This document shows, in pieces, positions 24,437 through 32,569 of a stretch of 32,569 bases of DNA. The translations under genes and the position numbers were made by a program. The notes below the pieces were generated by a model. That model was not told where the DNA came from, did not search any database, and saw only the letters and a list, made by a program, of their open reading frames with translations. Where the stretch lies: positions 1 through 32,569 of the forward strand of contig JAKFXY010000048.1 of NCBI GenBank assembly GCA_021731165.1, in the 5' to 3' direction. The stretch is from Acidobacteriota bacterium (GTDB lineage Bacteria > Acidobacteriota > Vicinamibacteria > Vicinamibacterales > UBA2999). Position 1 is the stretch's first letter, and every line of letters starts with the position of its first letter.

Positions 24437-26614
24437 ATGCGGACAAGGCACCGTGTTTCCATCGTGGCCCTCGCGGCCGGCGTCGCGCTCGCGTTGACGG
24501 CCTCGTTTGTCAGACCGAGCGCCCAGGCAGGGATGTCGGTGGCGATTGATCCGGATGACATCGGCGGCGTGGTCACCGGCCCACGGGGCCCGGAGGCCGG
24601 TGTCTGGGTTGTCGCCGAAACCACGGATCTGCCGACGAAGTTCATCCGGACGGTCGTGACTGACGATCGCGGCCGATATCTGGTGCCCGATCTTCCACGG
24701 GCGAACTACAGTCTGTTCGTTCGCGGCTATGGGCTGGTCGATTCGCCGCGTATCACCTCGGCGCGCGGTCGCCAACTCAATCTCACGGCCGTGCCGGCGC
24801 CTGACGCGCGTGCGGCGGCGCAGATCTATCCAGCCAGCTACTGGTACTCGCTCGCCCGCGTGCCGGCCAAGAGCGAGTTTCCCGGCACGGGTCCCAACGG
24901 CAACGGCATCAACGAGAACATCAAGAGCCAGTCGCAATGGCTGCGGCTCATGAAGACCGACAGCTGCGAGTCGTGCCACCAGATCGGCAACCGCGGCACG
25001 CGCGAGGTCCCGGCTGCGCTCGGGACGTTCCCCTCGTCGGCGGCCGCGTGGGAGCGGCGCGTCCAGTCGGGCCAGGCCGGCGGAAACATGCTGGGCGGGA
25101 TCAACCAGATGGGGGCGAAGCGCGCGCTTGCGATGTTTGCCGACTGGACTGACCGCATCAAGGCGGGCGAACTGCCCCCAGCCCCGCCGCGCCCGCAAGG
25201 CGTTGAGCGTAACGTCGTCATCACGCAGTGGGATTGGGCGGATCCGCGAGCCTACCTACACGACGAGATTGCCACCGACAAACGCAATCCAAGCGTGAAC
25301 GCCAACGGGCCGCTCTACGGATCGCTGGAGCTGAGCGCCGACTACATCCCCGTGCTCGATCCGGTGCGCCACACAGCCAGCCGTATCGCGGTGCCCGTGC
25401 GCGACCCGAACACGAGCTACGCCTCACCGCAGAACGGCTTCATGTCGTCTCCGCACTGGGGCGAAGAGGTGATTTGGAGCGGCAAGACGAGCGTCCACAA
25501 CCCGATCCTCGACCAGAGAGGCCGGCTGTGGATCACTTCGAGGGTCCGCAACAACGACACCTCGGCTTTCTGCCGAGCGGGATCAACTCACCCGTCCGCG
25601 AAGGCGTATCCAGTGAACCAATCCGGCCGCCAGCTTGCGATGTACGACCCGGCCACGAAGCAGATGACGCTCATCGACACCTGCTACGGCACGCACCATC
25701 TCTTCTTCGCCGAGGACGTGAACAACACGCTCTGGACCAGCGGCGGCGGCAATGTCGTTGGCTGGCTGAATACGAAGATGTTCGACGAGACCAAGGACGA
25801 GGTGCGGTCGCAGGGATGGACGCCGCTCATCCTCGACACCAACGGCAATGGCAAGCGTGACGCGTTCGTCGAGCCCGACGCGCCGACGGATCCCACCAAG
25901 GATCGGCGCATCAACGCCGGCTTCTACGGCGTGATGCCGAGCCCGAAGGACGGTTCCATCTGGGCCTCCTCACTCGGGTTCCCCGGCTCGCTCGTGCGGC
26001 TCGTCCCCGGCCCGGATCCTTCGACGACGGCCCTGGCGGAAATGTTCGAGCTGCCGGTCGGCAATCCACGAGCGGACATCCAGGCGTTCTCGCCGCGCGG
26101 CATGGACGTCGATCGCAACGGTGTCGTCTGGGCCGTCATGGCGAGCGGGCATCTCGCGAGCTTCGATCGCACCAAGTGCAAGGCGGCGCTCAATGGGCCG
26201 ACCGCTACCGGACAGCATTGCCCGGAAGGGTGGCGCTTTTACCAGACGCCTGGGCCGCAGTTCAAAGGCGTCGATGAGCCCGGGAGCGCCGACTCGCACT
26301 ACTACAACTGGGTCGATCAGTTCGACACACTTGGCCTCGGCCGCAACACGCCGATTGCCACCGGGAACGGCTCGGACGCGATGCTGGCGCTTAACGCTGC
26401 GAGCGGTCAGTTCACGGTGCTGCGGGTGCCGTATCCGAACGGCTTTTTCGCCAAGGGGATGGACGGTCGTATTGACGACCCGCGCGCCGGCTGGAAGGGC
26501 AAGGGGCTCTGGTCCACATGGGCCACGCGCGCGCCGTTCCATACCGAGGGCGGCAAGGTGATGCAGAGCAAAGTGGTGAAATTCCAAATGCGTCCGGATC
26601 CGTTGGCGAAGTAG
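24437..26614 (+). CDS. Secreted c-type haem protein with carboxypeptidase-regulatory-like and beta-propeller domains
   Basis: A 725-residue protein with a clear Shine-Dalgarno (GAGGAGAG) before the ATG and a signal peptide (MRTRHRVSIVALAAGVALAL to about AQA). Domains in order: a carboxypeptidase-regulatory/CNA-B-like beta sandwich at about residues 40-115 (GGVVTGPRGPEAGVWVVAET, then GRYLVPDLPRANYSLFVRGY); a single haem-c motif C177-E-S-C180-H181; then a repeated-blade propeller (ILDQRGRLWITSRV, TLWTSGGGNVVGWLN, GMDVDRNGVVWAVMASG) like virginiamycin B lyase-type blades. The haem-ligand methionine is not identified. It would act in the periplasm as an electron-transfer or oxidative protein with a substrate-binding propeller. 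The set is widespread in Acidobacteriota, but the reaction is unknown. Confidence 0.85.
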   Translation: MRTRHRVSIVALAAGVALALTASFVRPSAQAGMSVAIDPDDIGGVVTGPRGPEAGVWVVAETTDLPTKFIRTVVTDDRGRYLVPDLPRANYSLFVRGYGLVDSPRITSARGRQLNLTAVPAPDARAAAQIYPASYWYSLARVPAKSEFPGTGPNGNGINENIKSQSQWLRLMKTDSCESCHQIGNRGTREVPAALGTFPSSAAAWERRVQSGQAGGNMLGGINQMGAKRALAMFADWTDRIKAGELPPAPPRPQGVERNVVITQWDWADPRAYLHDEIATDKRNPSVNANGPLYGSLELSADYIPVLDPVRHTASRIAVPVRDPNTSYASPQNGFMSSPHWGEEVIWSGKTSVHNPILDQRGRLWITSRVRNNDTSAFCRAGSTHPSAKAYPVNQSGRQLAMYDPATKQMTLIDTCYGTHHLFFAEDVNNTLWTSGGGNVVGWLNTKMFDETKDEVRSQGWTPLILDTNGNGKRDAFVEPDAPTDPTKDRRINAGFYGVMPSPKDGSIWASSLGFPGSLVRLVPGPDPSTTALAEMFELPVGNPRADIQAFSPRGMDVDRNGVVWAVMASGHLASFDRTKCKAALNGPTATGQHCPEGWRFYQTPGPQFKGVDEPGSADSHYYNWVDQFDTLGLGRNTPIATGNGSDAMLALNAASGQFTVLRVPYPNGFFAKGMDGRIDDPRAGWKGKGLWSTWATRAPFHTEGGKVMQSKVVKFQMRPDPLAK

Positions 26615-26621
26615 ATACGTT

Positions 26622-28664
26622 TTACCGCTTGACGCCCGAATACTCGAGCATCTGTGTCGTCAGGTCCATCGGGTACGAGATCGTCACGTCGGTGATCCGT
26701 CCGTCGCTCCCGGTGACGGCCGTGAGCTTCGGCATGACGAAGCCGGTATAGGACGGAAGGTTCAGCGACTCCACCCGCGCCACCACCTGGTCGCGCAGCT
26801 TCGGGTCGAATTGAATGCCGTAGGTATCGAAGAGCGCCTTCGCCGCGGCGTAGTCGCCTTCGGCCTTGATGCGCTGGACTTCGCCCAGCAGCCGGCCAAC
26901 ACCGTCGCGAAACGCCTTGGGATCGATCATCACCAGATAGCTCTTGCCGTCACGCGTGCGTGCCTCGATCGCCTTGGTATTCGCCATGAGCCACCGGACG
27001 ATCATCTGCCGGTTGCGCATGTGGTCTTCCTCGATCTGCGTGCCCTCTCGCACGCGCCGCAACTGCACGAGCGCGTTGCGTGTGTAGGTCTCGTACTCGG
27101 CGCGCACGATCGCGTCCTGGTCGGCCGCCGGGACGACGCCGAGCTCGGCCAGCCTGGGATCGGCGATGAAGTAGAGCCCGACCAGGTCGGCCCGCCCTTC
27201 CTCGAGTGCCGAGAAGTGCTCCTTGATCAGCTTCTGCGGCGTGTCCTTCAGAGTGTCGGACATCCGGCCCGACGCGTGGCCGATCACCTCGTGCATATCG
27301 GTGGCCAGCTCGCCGGCGAACTCCGCGAACCTCGCCCCGCGATCGGCTTCCTCCGGGGTCCAGGAAAACTCACCGCGCATCGTGCCAGGCGTCGCGCGGT
27401 TCCCGGCCTCGCTCACGTTGGACAGGGCCACCGACTTGCTGCCGTACTTCTCACGAATGGACTGGTCGTTCGGCAGGTTGATCCCCACCGGCGTCACCGG
27501 CCCCGAGTCGCCCGCCTCCACGACGACGTCAATGGCGTTGGCGACGATGCCCTGCACCATCGGCTTCCTGTACTTCGGATCCCAGGGCATGTGGTCCTCG
27601 AACCACTGGGCGTTCTCGGCCAGCGTCTTGATGCGCCCCGTCTTCTCACGGTTTACGTAGAAGACGACCGCTTCCCAGGCACCCTTGATGCCGCGCGGGT
27701 CGAGATAGACCTCGATGAAGCCGTTGATCGTGTCCACTGAAGACGTCTTGTCCTGTACCCAGGCAATGTCGAACTTGGCCCGGTCGGCGTCGTCGCCGGT
27801 TCGATACCACTGGATGAGGGCGCGCAACGCATTGGCCGTCGGCTCGGGTGCAAATGGGATCGCGGCCTCGAGGTGGCGCACCACCTCGGTGATCTGCGCG
27901 CTGTAGCGCCCGCCTACCTTGTAGACCTCCTCGACCAGCCTGCCGTTCTGCTTGACGAGCCGTGAGTTCAGGCCATTCTTTTCGGTGAAGCCTTTGAGGT
28001 CGGCGAGCGAGACACCGGAGTACAGGTTGTTCGAGCTGGCCTGCAGGATGTCCTTGCCTGGAGGCGGCGTCTTCACGGTGACGCTCGAGTCCACGTTCGG
28101 GTCGAAGAACATCGGTTGGAGCCGCGCGAGGGTCGCCTCGAGCGTCTCGCCTTGCCGTGTGGCGAAAACGGCGCCGTTTTGCGCCGACGCCTTGGCGGCC
28201 GCGGCAAACGCCTGTGGTGTGCACGTCAGGACGAACTTGCGCGCGGTGAGATTGTTGTAGGGGCCGTTGTTCACCCAGAACAGCTTCGTGTAGCGCTGGA
28301 TCTCGGCCAGCGTCGCCGGGTCCACGCCGGTGGGATGCGCGACGATCTGTTCGAGGATGCCGCGCATCTCGAGGCTGGAGCGGTGCTTCTGGTCTATGTA
28401 GATGTCTCGGCCTGCCAGCGCGGCCTGATAGAGATGCCAGAGCAGTGTTTTCTCTTTGAGTGGCAGCGACGAAAAGCCGTCGGCATAGAGCTGCGCCACG
28501 GCGGCGTCGTCCACGCGCTCGAGCAGGTACTTGCGGTCGGCTGGGGCTACGCTCGCGGTCGCGGCCGGCGCCTGGCTGGAAGTGGGTGCCGGCCGCGAAC
28601 AGGCCGCGAGGCTCACTCCCATGACGGTCACGACGAGAACGATGACGAGTCGGTTGATGCGCAT
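26622..28664 (-). CDS. Dipeptidyl-peptidase III-like metallopeptidase (M49), lipoprotein
   Basis: A 680-residue protein. The N-terminus has a lipoprotein signal with lipobox LAAC at about residues 19-22 and a Ser/Ala/Pro linker, so it is anchored in the periplasm. The zinc site H458-EVIG-H463 is the six-residue HExxxH spacing unique to M49, in TDMHEVIGHASG; the downstream EEGRADLVGLYF (E488-E489) gives the third ligand, with Gly in place of the Cys of eukaryotic enzymes. The length suits the family. It removes dipeptides from oligopeptides. The Shine-Dalgarno TGAGGA precedes the start by about 5 bases. It is convergent with the haem/propeller gene, with only 7 bases between the two stops. Confidence 0.92.
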   Translation of the reverse strand: MRINRLVIVLVVTVMGVSLAACSRPAPTSSQAPAATASVAPADRKYLLERVDDAAVAQLYADGFSSLPLKEKTLLWHLYQAALAGRDIYIDQKHRSSLEMRGILEQIVAHPTGVDPATLAEIQRYTKLFWVNNGPYNNLTARKFVLTCTPQAFAAAAKASAQNGAVFATRQGETLEATLARLQPMFFDPNVDSSVTVKTPPPGKDILQASSNNLYSGVSLADLKGFTEKNGLNSRLVKQNGRLVEEVYKVGGRYSAQITEVVRHLEAAIPFAPEPTANALRALIQWYRTGDDADRAKFDIAWVQDKTSSVDTINGFIEVYLDPRGIKGAWEAVVFYVNREKTGRIKTLAENAQWFEDHMPWDPKYRKPMVQGIVANAIDVVVEAGDSGPVTPVGINLPNDQSIREKYGSKSVALSNVSEAGNRATPGTMRGEFSWTPEEADRGARFAEFAGELATDMHEVIGHASGRMSDTLKDTPQKLIKEHFSALEEGRADLVGLYFIADPRLAELGVVPAADQDAIVRAEYETYTRNALVQLRRVREGTQIEEDHMRNRQMIVRWLMANTKAIEARTRDGKSYLVMIDPKAFRDGVGRLLGEVQRIKAEGDYAAAKALFDTYGIQFDPKLRDQVVARVESLNLPSYTGFVMPKLTAVTGSDGRITDVTISYPMDLTTQMLEYSGVKR

Positions 28665-28694
28665 GCGTTCCTCAGATAAGGCCCTAGCTTAGAT

Positions 28695-28712
28695 CGCCCG
28701 CCGCGGCGGGCG
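28695..28712. promoter_or_regulatory. Perfect 18-base palindrome in a divergent promoter gap
   Basis: CGCCCGCCGCGGCGGGCG is its own reverse complement. It lies about 30 bases before the M49 peptidase start (-) and about 150 before the NIPSNAP gene (+), in the shared 199-base gap. Its position fits an operator, but a chance GC-rich palindrome or a stem-loop leader is also possible. Confidence 0.35.
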
Positions 28713-28863
28713 CCACGAAAGCCGCGGTGCCGTTTCCGGCTGATTCTCGTCAGCAGCGGTTATGATGCGCTGCGGTTCGTACTGGTCGGGCTCGCGTTCG
28801 GCCTCGCGGACACGTGACATGCCGAATGCCAAGGGCAGGAGGCAAAAGACTGGAGGCGGAGAC

Positions 28864-29316
28864 ATGCTGAAGCCGATGAAGGTGGCGGCGCTGGTTGGGG
28901 TGGCGTTTGCGGCCGGGTTCGCCGTGAAGGGACTGGTCGGGCCAGTGGGGCTCGAGGCGCGGTCGCAGGCGCAGGGGGCGACGCGAGTGTTCGAGATCCG
29001 GACCTACACGTCACCTGACGCCGAAAGGCTCAAGGCGCTGCACGCGCGGTTCCGCGACCATACGATGCGGGTCTTTGCGAAGCACGGAATGACGAGCGTC
29101 GCGTACTTTGCCCCTCAGGACGCGCCGCTCTCGCAAAACACGCTCGTGTACTTCATCTCGCACGCGAGCCGCGAGCAAGCCGTGAAGAACTGGGCCGAGT
29201 TCCGCTTGGATCCGGAGTGGGTCAAAGTGGCGGCTGACTCCAACGTCAACGGAAACATTGTCACCAAGGTGGAGTCAGTCTTTGCCAATGCCACAGACTA
29301 TTCGCCGCTGAAATAG
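28864..29316 (+). CDS. NIPSNAP family protein with N-terminal signal/anchor
   Basis: A 150-residue protein from the ATG at 28864, which follows GGAGG by 8 bases; open frame to 28762 upstream is not used. The N-terminus has a hydrophobic segment (VAALVGVAFAAGFAVKGLVG), a probable signal anchor. The C-terminal part starts FEIRTYTSPDAERLKALHARF, the NIPSNAP signature of a ferredoxin-like (dimeric alpha-beta barrel) fold, with YFISHASREQAVKNWAEF and the final WVKVAADSNVNG typical. Such proteins are small and without proven enzymatic role. It stands alone before a 258-base gap. Confidence 0.9.
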   Translation: MLKPMKVAALVGVAFAAGFAVKGLVGPVGLEARSQAQGATRVFEIRTYTSPDAERLKALHARFRDHTMRVFAKHGMTSVAYFAPQDAPLSQNTLVYFISHASREQAVKNWAEFRLDPEWVKVAADSNVNGNIVTKVESVFANATDYSPLK

Positions 29317-29341
29317 TCCGATACCGCCAGACCACCCGCTC

Positions 29342-29383
29342 CGCACTCCCACCGCCTACTCCCCACCACCTGCTCCCCATCAC
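29342..29383. repeat. Three tandem units of 14 bases, C-rich
   Basis: Units at 29342-29355, 29356-29369 and 29370-29383 are each 14 bases; the second and third agree at 12 of 14 (consensus CTRCTCCCCAYCAC), the first is more divergent (CGCACTCCCACCGC). They lie 25 bases after the NIPSNAP stop. On the minus strand the runs of G (3 to 4 bases) at intervals could form a G-quadruplex, with loops longer than ideal. Confidence 0.7.
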
Positions 29384-29574
29384 CCATGGTGAGGCACGCC
29401 GTGCTGAGGAATTCCGGTAGTGCGGCGGAGCCTGGCCCGGCGTAGACTCACAGCAGTTCCATGCGAGCTGTGCTCGGGCTCGGTGCGTTGAGCCTTCGAA
29501 TGGGTCGGGGTCGTCTCCTCCTTCGACACGTTCAGGACGGCCTGCGCTCGTCGGTGGGCGCATCGCGTTGGGGG

Positions 29575-30384
29575 ATGGCGGTCGCCGCCCTGCTCATTCT
29601 GGGGTCTGTGGCGGCCTTCGCGCAGTTCGGCGTGTTCGGCCGCGGCGGCGGCCGCGGCGTGCGCTTCGCGCCGGCCGAGTGGCCCGACCGCAACTTCACC
29701 GTGTGCCGGATCATGTACACGAGCGTCCGCAGCGAGCCGAATGGCGGCGGCTGGCGCACCGACTATCCGGGGGGCGAGACCAACCTGATGATCCGCCTCT
29801 CGGAACTGACCAAGACATCCATTAGCGTGGATGGCGGCAAGCGGCCGAACGTGTGGGTCGTGCGGATGACCGATCCGGCGCTGTTCGACTGCCCCTACAC
29901 CGTGGCCTCCGATGTCGGAACGATCGGTATCACGCCGCCGGAAGCGGAGCAGTTGCGTACGTATCTGCTCAAGGGCGGGTTCCTTTGGGTTGACGACTTC
30001 TGGGGCACGCCGGCCTGGGAGCAATGGTCGCGTGAGTTCTCCAAGGTGCTGCCGCCGGCCGAATACCCGATCGAAGACATCCCACTCGGCGACCCCATCT
30101 ACCACGCTCTCTTCGAGGTGAAGAAGGCACCGCAGATCACGAACATCCAGTTCTGGCGAGCTGTTGGTGGCAGGGAGACGTCCGAGCGCGGGAGCGACAG
30201 CCGCGACGTGCACTTCCGGACCATTCGCGACAAGTCGCACCGGATGATGGTGGTGATGACCCACAATTCCGACGTCGCGGACTCATGGGAGCGGGAAGGG
30301 GAGGACGCGGGGTTCTTTTACCAGTATTCGCCCGATGGCTATGCCTTCGGGATCAATGTGCTCCTGTACGCCATGTCGCATTAG
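29575..30384 (+). CDS. DUF4159 protein, first of a tandem pair
   Basis: A 269-residue protein. The ATG at 29575 follows a G-rich Shine-Dalgarno-like run and opens a signal peptide (MAVAALLILGSVAAFAQFG); the frame is open to 29461, but that part is basic without export features. After a glycine-rich linker (GVFGRGGGRG) the DUF4159 domain covers the rest. Key parts: FTVCRIMYTSVRSEPNGGGW, LMIRLSELTKT, FDCPYTVASDVGTIG, GGFLWVDDFWGTPAWEQW, PIEDIPLGDPIYH, and VVMTHNSDVADSWEREGED. Its role is unknown; DUF4159 has a flavodoxin-like/GATase-like fold in related proteins. The second copy begins 20 bases after the stop. Confidence 0.88.
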   Translation: MAVAALLILGSVAAFAQFGVFGRGGGRGVRFAPAEWPDRNFTVCRIMYTSVRSEPNGGGWRTDYPGGETNLMIRLSELTKTSISVDGGKRPNVWVVRMTDPALFDCPYTVASDVGTIGITPPEAEQLRTYLLKGGFLWVDDFWGTPAWEQWSREFSKVLPPAEYPIEDIPLGDPIYHALFEVKKAPQITNIQFWRAVGGRETSERGSDSRDVHFRTIRDKSHRMMVVMTHNSDVADSWEREGEDAGFFYQYSPDGYAFGINVLLYAMSH

Positions 30385-30404
30385 GATCTAGCCAACAGGT
30401 TCAC

Positions 30405-31265
30405 ATGCCCATCGGTTGGCGCCCCGGTTCGTTCGCCGCTGCCCTTGCACTCGTCGCGTGCGCGAGCGTGGCGTACGCGCAGTTCGGCCAGGGGGGCTTT
30501 GGCGGCTTCGGCGGGCTGCGCGGAGAACAGGGCGACCCGGCGGAGTTCGCGCCGGAGCAGATGCCGGACCGGAAGTTCGCGGCCTGCCGCATCCTCTACC
30601 AGAGCGTGCGCCGGGAGGCCAACGGCGCCGGTTGGCGTACCGACTATCCCTGGGGGGAGCGTCACCTGATGCTGCGCCTGTCAGAGCTCACGAAGACGCA
30701 CATCAGCATGGCCACGCCGACCTCGCCGCACTCATGGCTTGTGCGGCTGACCGACGCCACGCTTTTCGATTGTCCCTATCTCATGGCTTCTGACGTGGGC
30801 ACGATCGGCCTCTCACAGATGGAGGCCGCCGGCCTCCGGCTCTACCTGGAGAAGGGTGGCTTTCTGTGGGTTGATGACTTCTGGGGCGAGGCCGCGTGGG
30901 AGCAGTGGTCGCGAGAGATCGCCAAGGTGTTGCCGCGGGCGGAGTTTCCAATCGAGGACGTCCCGATGACGGATCCGATCTTCCATACGATGTTCGAGGT
31001 CACCAAGGTTCCTCAGATCACGAGCATTCGTTTCTGGCGGGCGTCAGAGGGCCGATCGACCTCCGAGCGGGGTGCGGAGTCAGCCGTGCCGCACTTCCGC
31101 GGCATCCGCGATTCCCATGGCCGACTCATGGTCGTGATGACGCACAACACCGACGTGGCCGACTCCTGGGAGCGTGAGGGGGAGGATCCACAATTCTTTT
31201 ATCAGTTTTCGCCCGACGGCTACGCCCTCGGCATAGACGTCTTACTCTACGCAATGACGCATTGA
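30405..31265 (+). CDS. DUF4159 protein, second of a tandem pair
   Basis: A 286-residue paralogue of the previous gene, roughly two-thirds identical over the DUF4159 domain by eye, with identical or near-identical blocks GGFLWVDDFWG, AWEQWSRE and VADSWEREGED. The signal peptide (MPIGWRPGSFAAALALVACA, then SVAYAQFG) and the glycine-rich linker (GQGGFGGFGG) are different, so only the mature domain is well conserved. The start at 30405 is chosen for the signal peptide; the frame is open to 30285. The pair probably arose by duplication and may form a hetero- or homodimer in the periplasm. The next gene begins 35 bases later and codes for a vWA membrane protein, a usual neighbour. Confidence 0.88.
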   Translation: MPIGWRPGSFAAALALVACASVAYAQFGQGGFGGFGGLRGEQGDPAEFAPEQMPDRKFAACRILYQSVRREANGAGWRTDYPWGERHLMLRLSELTKTHISMATPTSPHSWLVRLTDATLFDCPYLMASDVGTIGLSQMEAAGLRLYLEKGGFLWVDDFWGEAAWEQWSREIAKVLPRAEFPIEDVPMTDPIFHTMFEVTKVPQITSIRFWRASEGRSTSERGAESAVPHFRGIRDSHGRLMVVMTHNTDVADSWEREGEDPQFFYQFSPDGYALGIDVLLYAMTH

Positions 31266-31300
31266 CGTACAATCGGCGCCCTTAGCGATCACAGAGGCCC

Positions 31301-32569
31301 ATGATCGACGCCCTCTTCCAGGCACTCTTCACGTATCGGCCTGTCGTCTTCCAGCAGGGTGAATTTCGTTTCGACGTCTCGACGGGGTCGATCGTGGCGG
31401 CGGTGATCGCCGGCGCGTTGATGGTCGGGGCGATCCTGACCTATCGCACCGTGCGATCGAAGGGGCGCCTCCGCGATCGGATCGTACTGACCGCGCTCCG
31501 GATGGCGGCGCTGGCGCTCGTCCTTTTTTGCCTCTTCCGTCCCACGCTCGTTGTCCGGGCCGCGGTGCCGCAGCAGAACGTCGTGGCCGTGCTCCTGGAC
31601 GATTCCAAGAGCATGCAGATTCCCGACTGGAACGCCCAGGCGCGTGGCGCGTTCGTGAAGCAGCAGTTCGGCCCCGCCGGATCGGGGAATGGTGGGTCTG
31701 GCCAGGGCGGGCCACTGATGAAGGCGCTCTCGGATCGGTTTCTCGTACGGGTGTTCCGTTTCTCGTCCACGGCCGGACGCCTCAACTCGGTCAACGACCT
31801 CGGGTTCAACGGCTCACAGACCAAGCTTGGCGCCGCGCTGGCCGGTGTGCGTGACGAGCTTGCGGGGCTCCCGGTGGCCGGCGTGGTACTGGTCAGCGAC
31901 GGCGCCGACACGAGCGAAACCTCGGTGACGGAGGCGCTTCTTGGTCTGAAAGCCGAAAGGCTGCCGGTTTTCACTGTTGGTGTCGGCAGCGCGAAGCTGC
32001 CGCGCGATCTTCAGATTGATCGCGTCAACGTCCCGCGTTCCCTGTTGAAGGGCGCCTCGCTTCTCGTGGACGCCGTCGTGACGCAGACGGGCTATTCGGG
32101 CCGCACGGTTCGCCTGGACGTCGAGGACGATGGGCGGATCGTCGGGTCGCAAGAGGTGCGGCTGCCGTCCGATGGCAGTCCGGCCACCGTGCGCGTGCGT
32201 GCGACGGCGGCTGAGGCGGGCCCGCGCGTCTTCCGTTTCAAGGTAGCGCCGCAGCCGGACGAGGTCGTGACGCAGAACAACGCGCGCGAGGCGCTCGTGG
32301 ACGTGCGTGACACGCGCGAGAAGATCCTCTACTTCGAAGGCGAGCCGCGTTTCGAGATGAAGTTCATTCGCCGCGCGGTGGCCGACGACAAGAACCTGCA
32401 GCTCGTCGTACTCCAACGCACGGCCGACAACAAGTTCATGCGGCTCGAGGTGGACAATCCTGACGAGCTGCTCGGTGGCTTTCCGAAGACGCGGGAGGAG
32501 CTCTTCGCCTACCGCGGCCTGGTCCTCGGGAGCGTGGAGGCCGGTGCGTTCACCGGCGATCAGCTGCAG
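31301..32569 (+). CDS. Membrane vWA-domain protein, 3'-truncated by the window end
   Basis: The frame from the ATG at 31301 is open to the last base: 423 residues are visible and the C-terminus is missing. GAGG lies just before the start. Two membrane segments are at about residues 28-48 (STGSIVAAVIAGALMVGAIL) and 61-85 (IVLTALRMAALALVLFCLF). From about residue 93 comes a von Willebrand factor A domain with MIDAS-type D100-D-S102-K-S104, the partner TKLGAALAGVRDEL segment, VVLVSDGADTSE (second metal site) and VFTVGVGSAKLPRD. Afterwards come beta-sandwich repeats (SLLVDAVVTQTGYSGRTVRL) and ILYFEGEPRFEMKFIRRAV, the glutamine-amidotransferase-like region found in these large proteins. It follows the DUF4159 pair, as in the MoxR/vWA envelope clusters; the function is unknown. 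Confidence 0.9.
   Translation, partial: MIDALFQALFTYRPVVFQQGEFRFDVSTGSIVAAVIAGALMVGAILTYRTVRSKGRLRDRIVLTALRMAALALVLFCLFRPTLVVRAAVPQQNVVAVLLDDSKSMQIPDWNAQARGAFVKQQFGPAGSGNGGSGQGGPLMKALSDRFLVRVFRFSSTAGRLNSVNDLGFNGSQTKLGAALAGVRDELAGLPVAGVVLVSDGADTSETSVTEALLGLKAERLPVFTVGVGSAKLPRDLQIDRVNVPRSLLKGASLLVDAVVTQTGYSGRTVRLDVEDDGRIVGSQEVRLPSDGSPATVRVRATAAEAGPRVFRFKVAPQPDEVVTQNNAREALVDVRDTREKILYFEGEPRFEMKFIRRAVADDKNLQLVVLQRTADNKFMRLEVDNPDELLGGFPKTREELFAYRGLVLGSVEAGAFTGDQLQ

Noticed and set aside
1-32569. CRISPR array, tRNA, rRNA, insertion sequence or phage genes
   Set aside because: No regularly spaced repeats with spacers, no tRNA cloverleaf, no transposase or integrase motif, and no long terminal inverted repeats were seen by reading; a dedicated search was not possible here.

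Overview
The window is GC-rich and gene-dense, and reads like a chromosome segment of a soil or aquatic Acidobacteriota, most likely near Vicinamibacteria. That is inferred from the gene content: many secreted enzymes, a DUF5916 outer-membrane protein, S9 and M49 peptidases, a CxxCH/beta-propeller protein with a carboxypeptidase-regulatory-like domain, tandem DUF4159 genes beside a vWA membrane protein, and short degenerate intergenic repeats. No phylogenetic marker (rRNA, ribosomal protein) is present, so the assignment is tentative. I saw no tRNA, rRNA, CRISPR array, transposase or phage gene.

Layout. 1-4944: tail of a VOC protein, a secreted amidohydrolase (-), a decayed YjbR-like fragment, a secreted GSDH-type propeller protein overlapping an NAD(P)-binding oxidoreductase, and two small envelope proteins. 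5006-10085: an unusual SDR protein with a four-cysteine zinc-binding-like motif, then a minus-strand pair (secreted unknown protein; fused MFS/spermidine synthase-like protein). 10086-13342 (+): a DUF5916 outer-membrane protein, a group II truncated haemoglobin and YaeQ. 13362-15497 (-): a secreted metallo-beta-lactamase-fold protein, a TerB-like protein and an RRM RNA-binding protein with a convincing terminator. 15703-16386 (+): a methyltransferase. 16508-20254 (-): a compact operon of a small unknown protein, a circularly permuted ATP-grasp, an alpha-E protein and a transglutaminase. 20486-23186 (+): DinB-like protein and an S9 peptidase carrying two repeat-like in-frame insertions. 23315-28664: second metallo-beta-lactamase-fold protein (-), haem/propeller protein (+), M49 lipoprotein peptidase (-). 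28864-32569 (+): NIPSNAP protein, two DUF4159 paralogues and a vWA membrane protein cut by the window end.

How the genes work together. Much of the window encodes envelope or periplasmic hydrolases, redox proteins and transport-related proteins, mostly single genes or short operons rather than one pathway. Two gene sets look like true functional units. The first is the ATP-grasp/alpha-E/transglutaminase operon, a family set proposed from comparative genomics to make or modify a peptide; here it is led by an 88-residue unknown protein. The second is the DUF4159-DUF4159-vWA set, normally part of larger MoxR/vWA envelope-linked clusters whose remaining members would lie beyond the right edge. 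I found no system that I can claim is wholly new. The best leads are the leader gene of the peptide operon, the SDR protein with altered catalytic residues, and the mobile-looking repeats within genes and between them.
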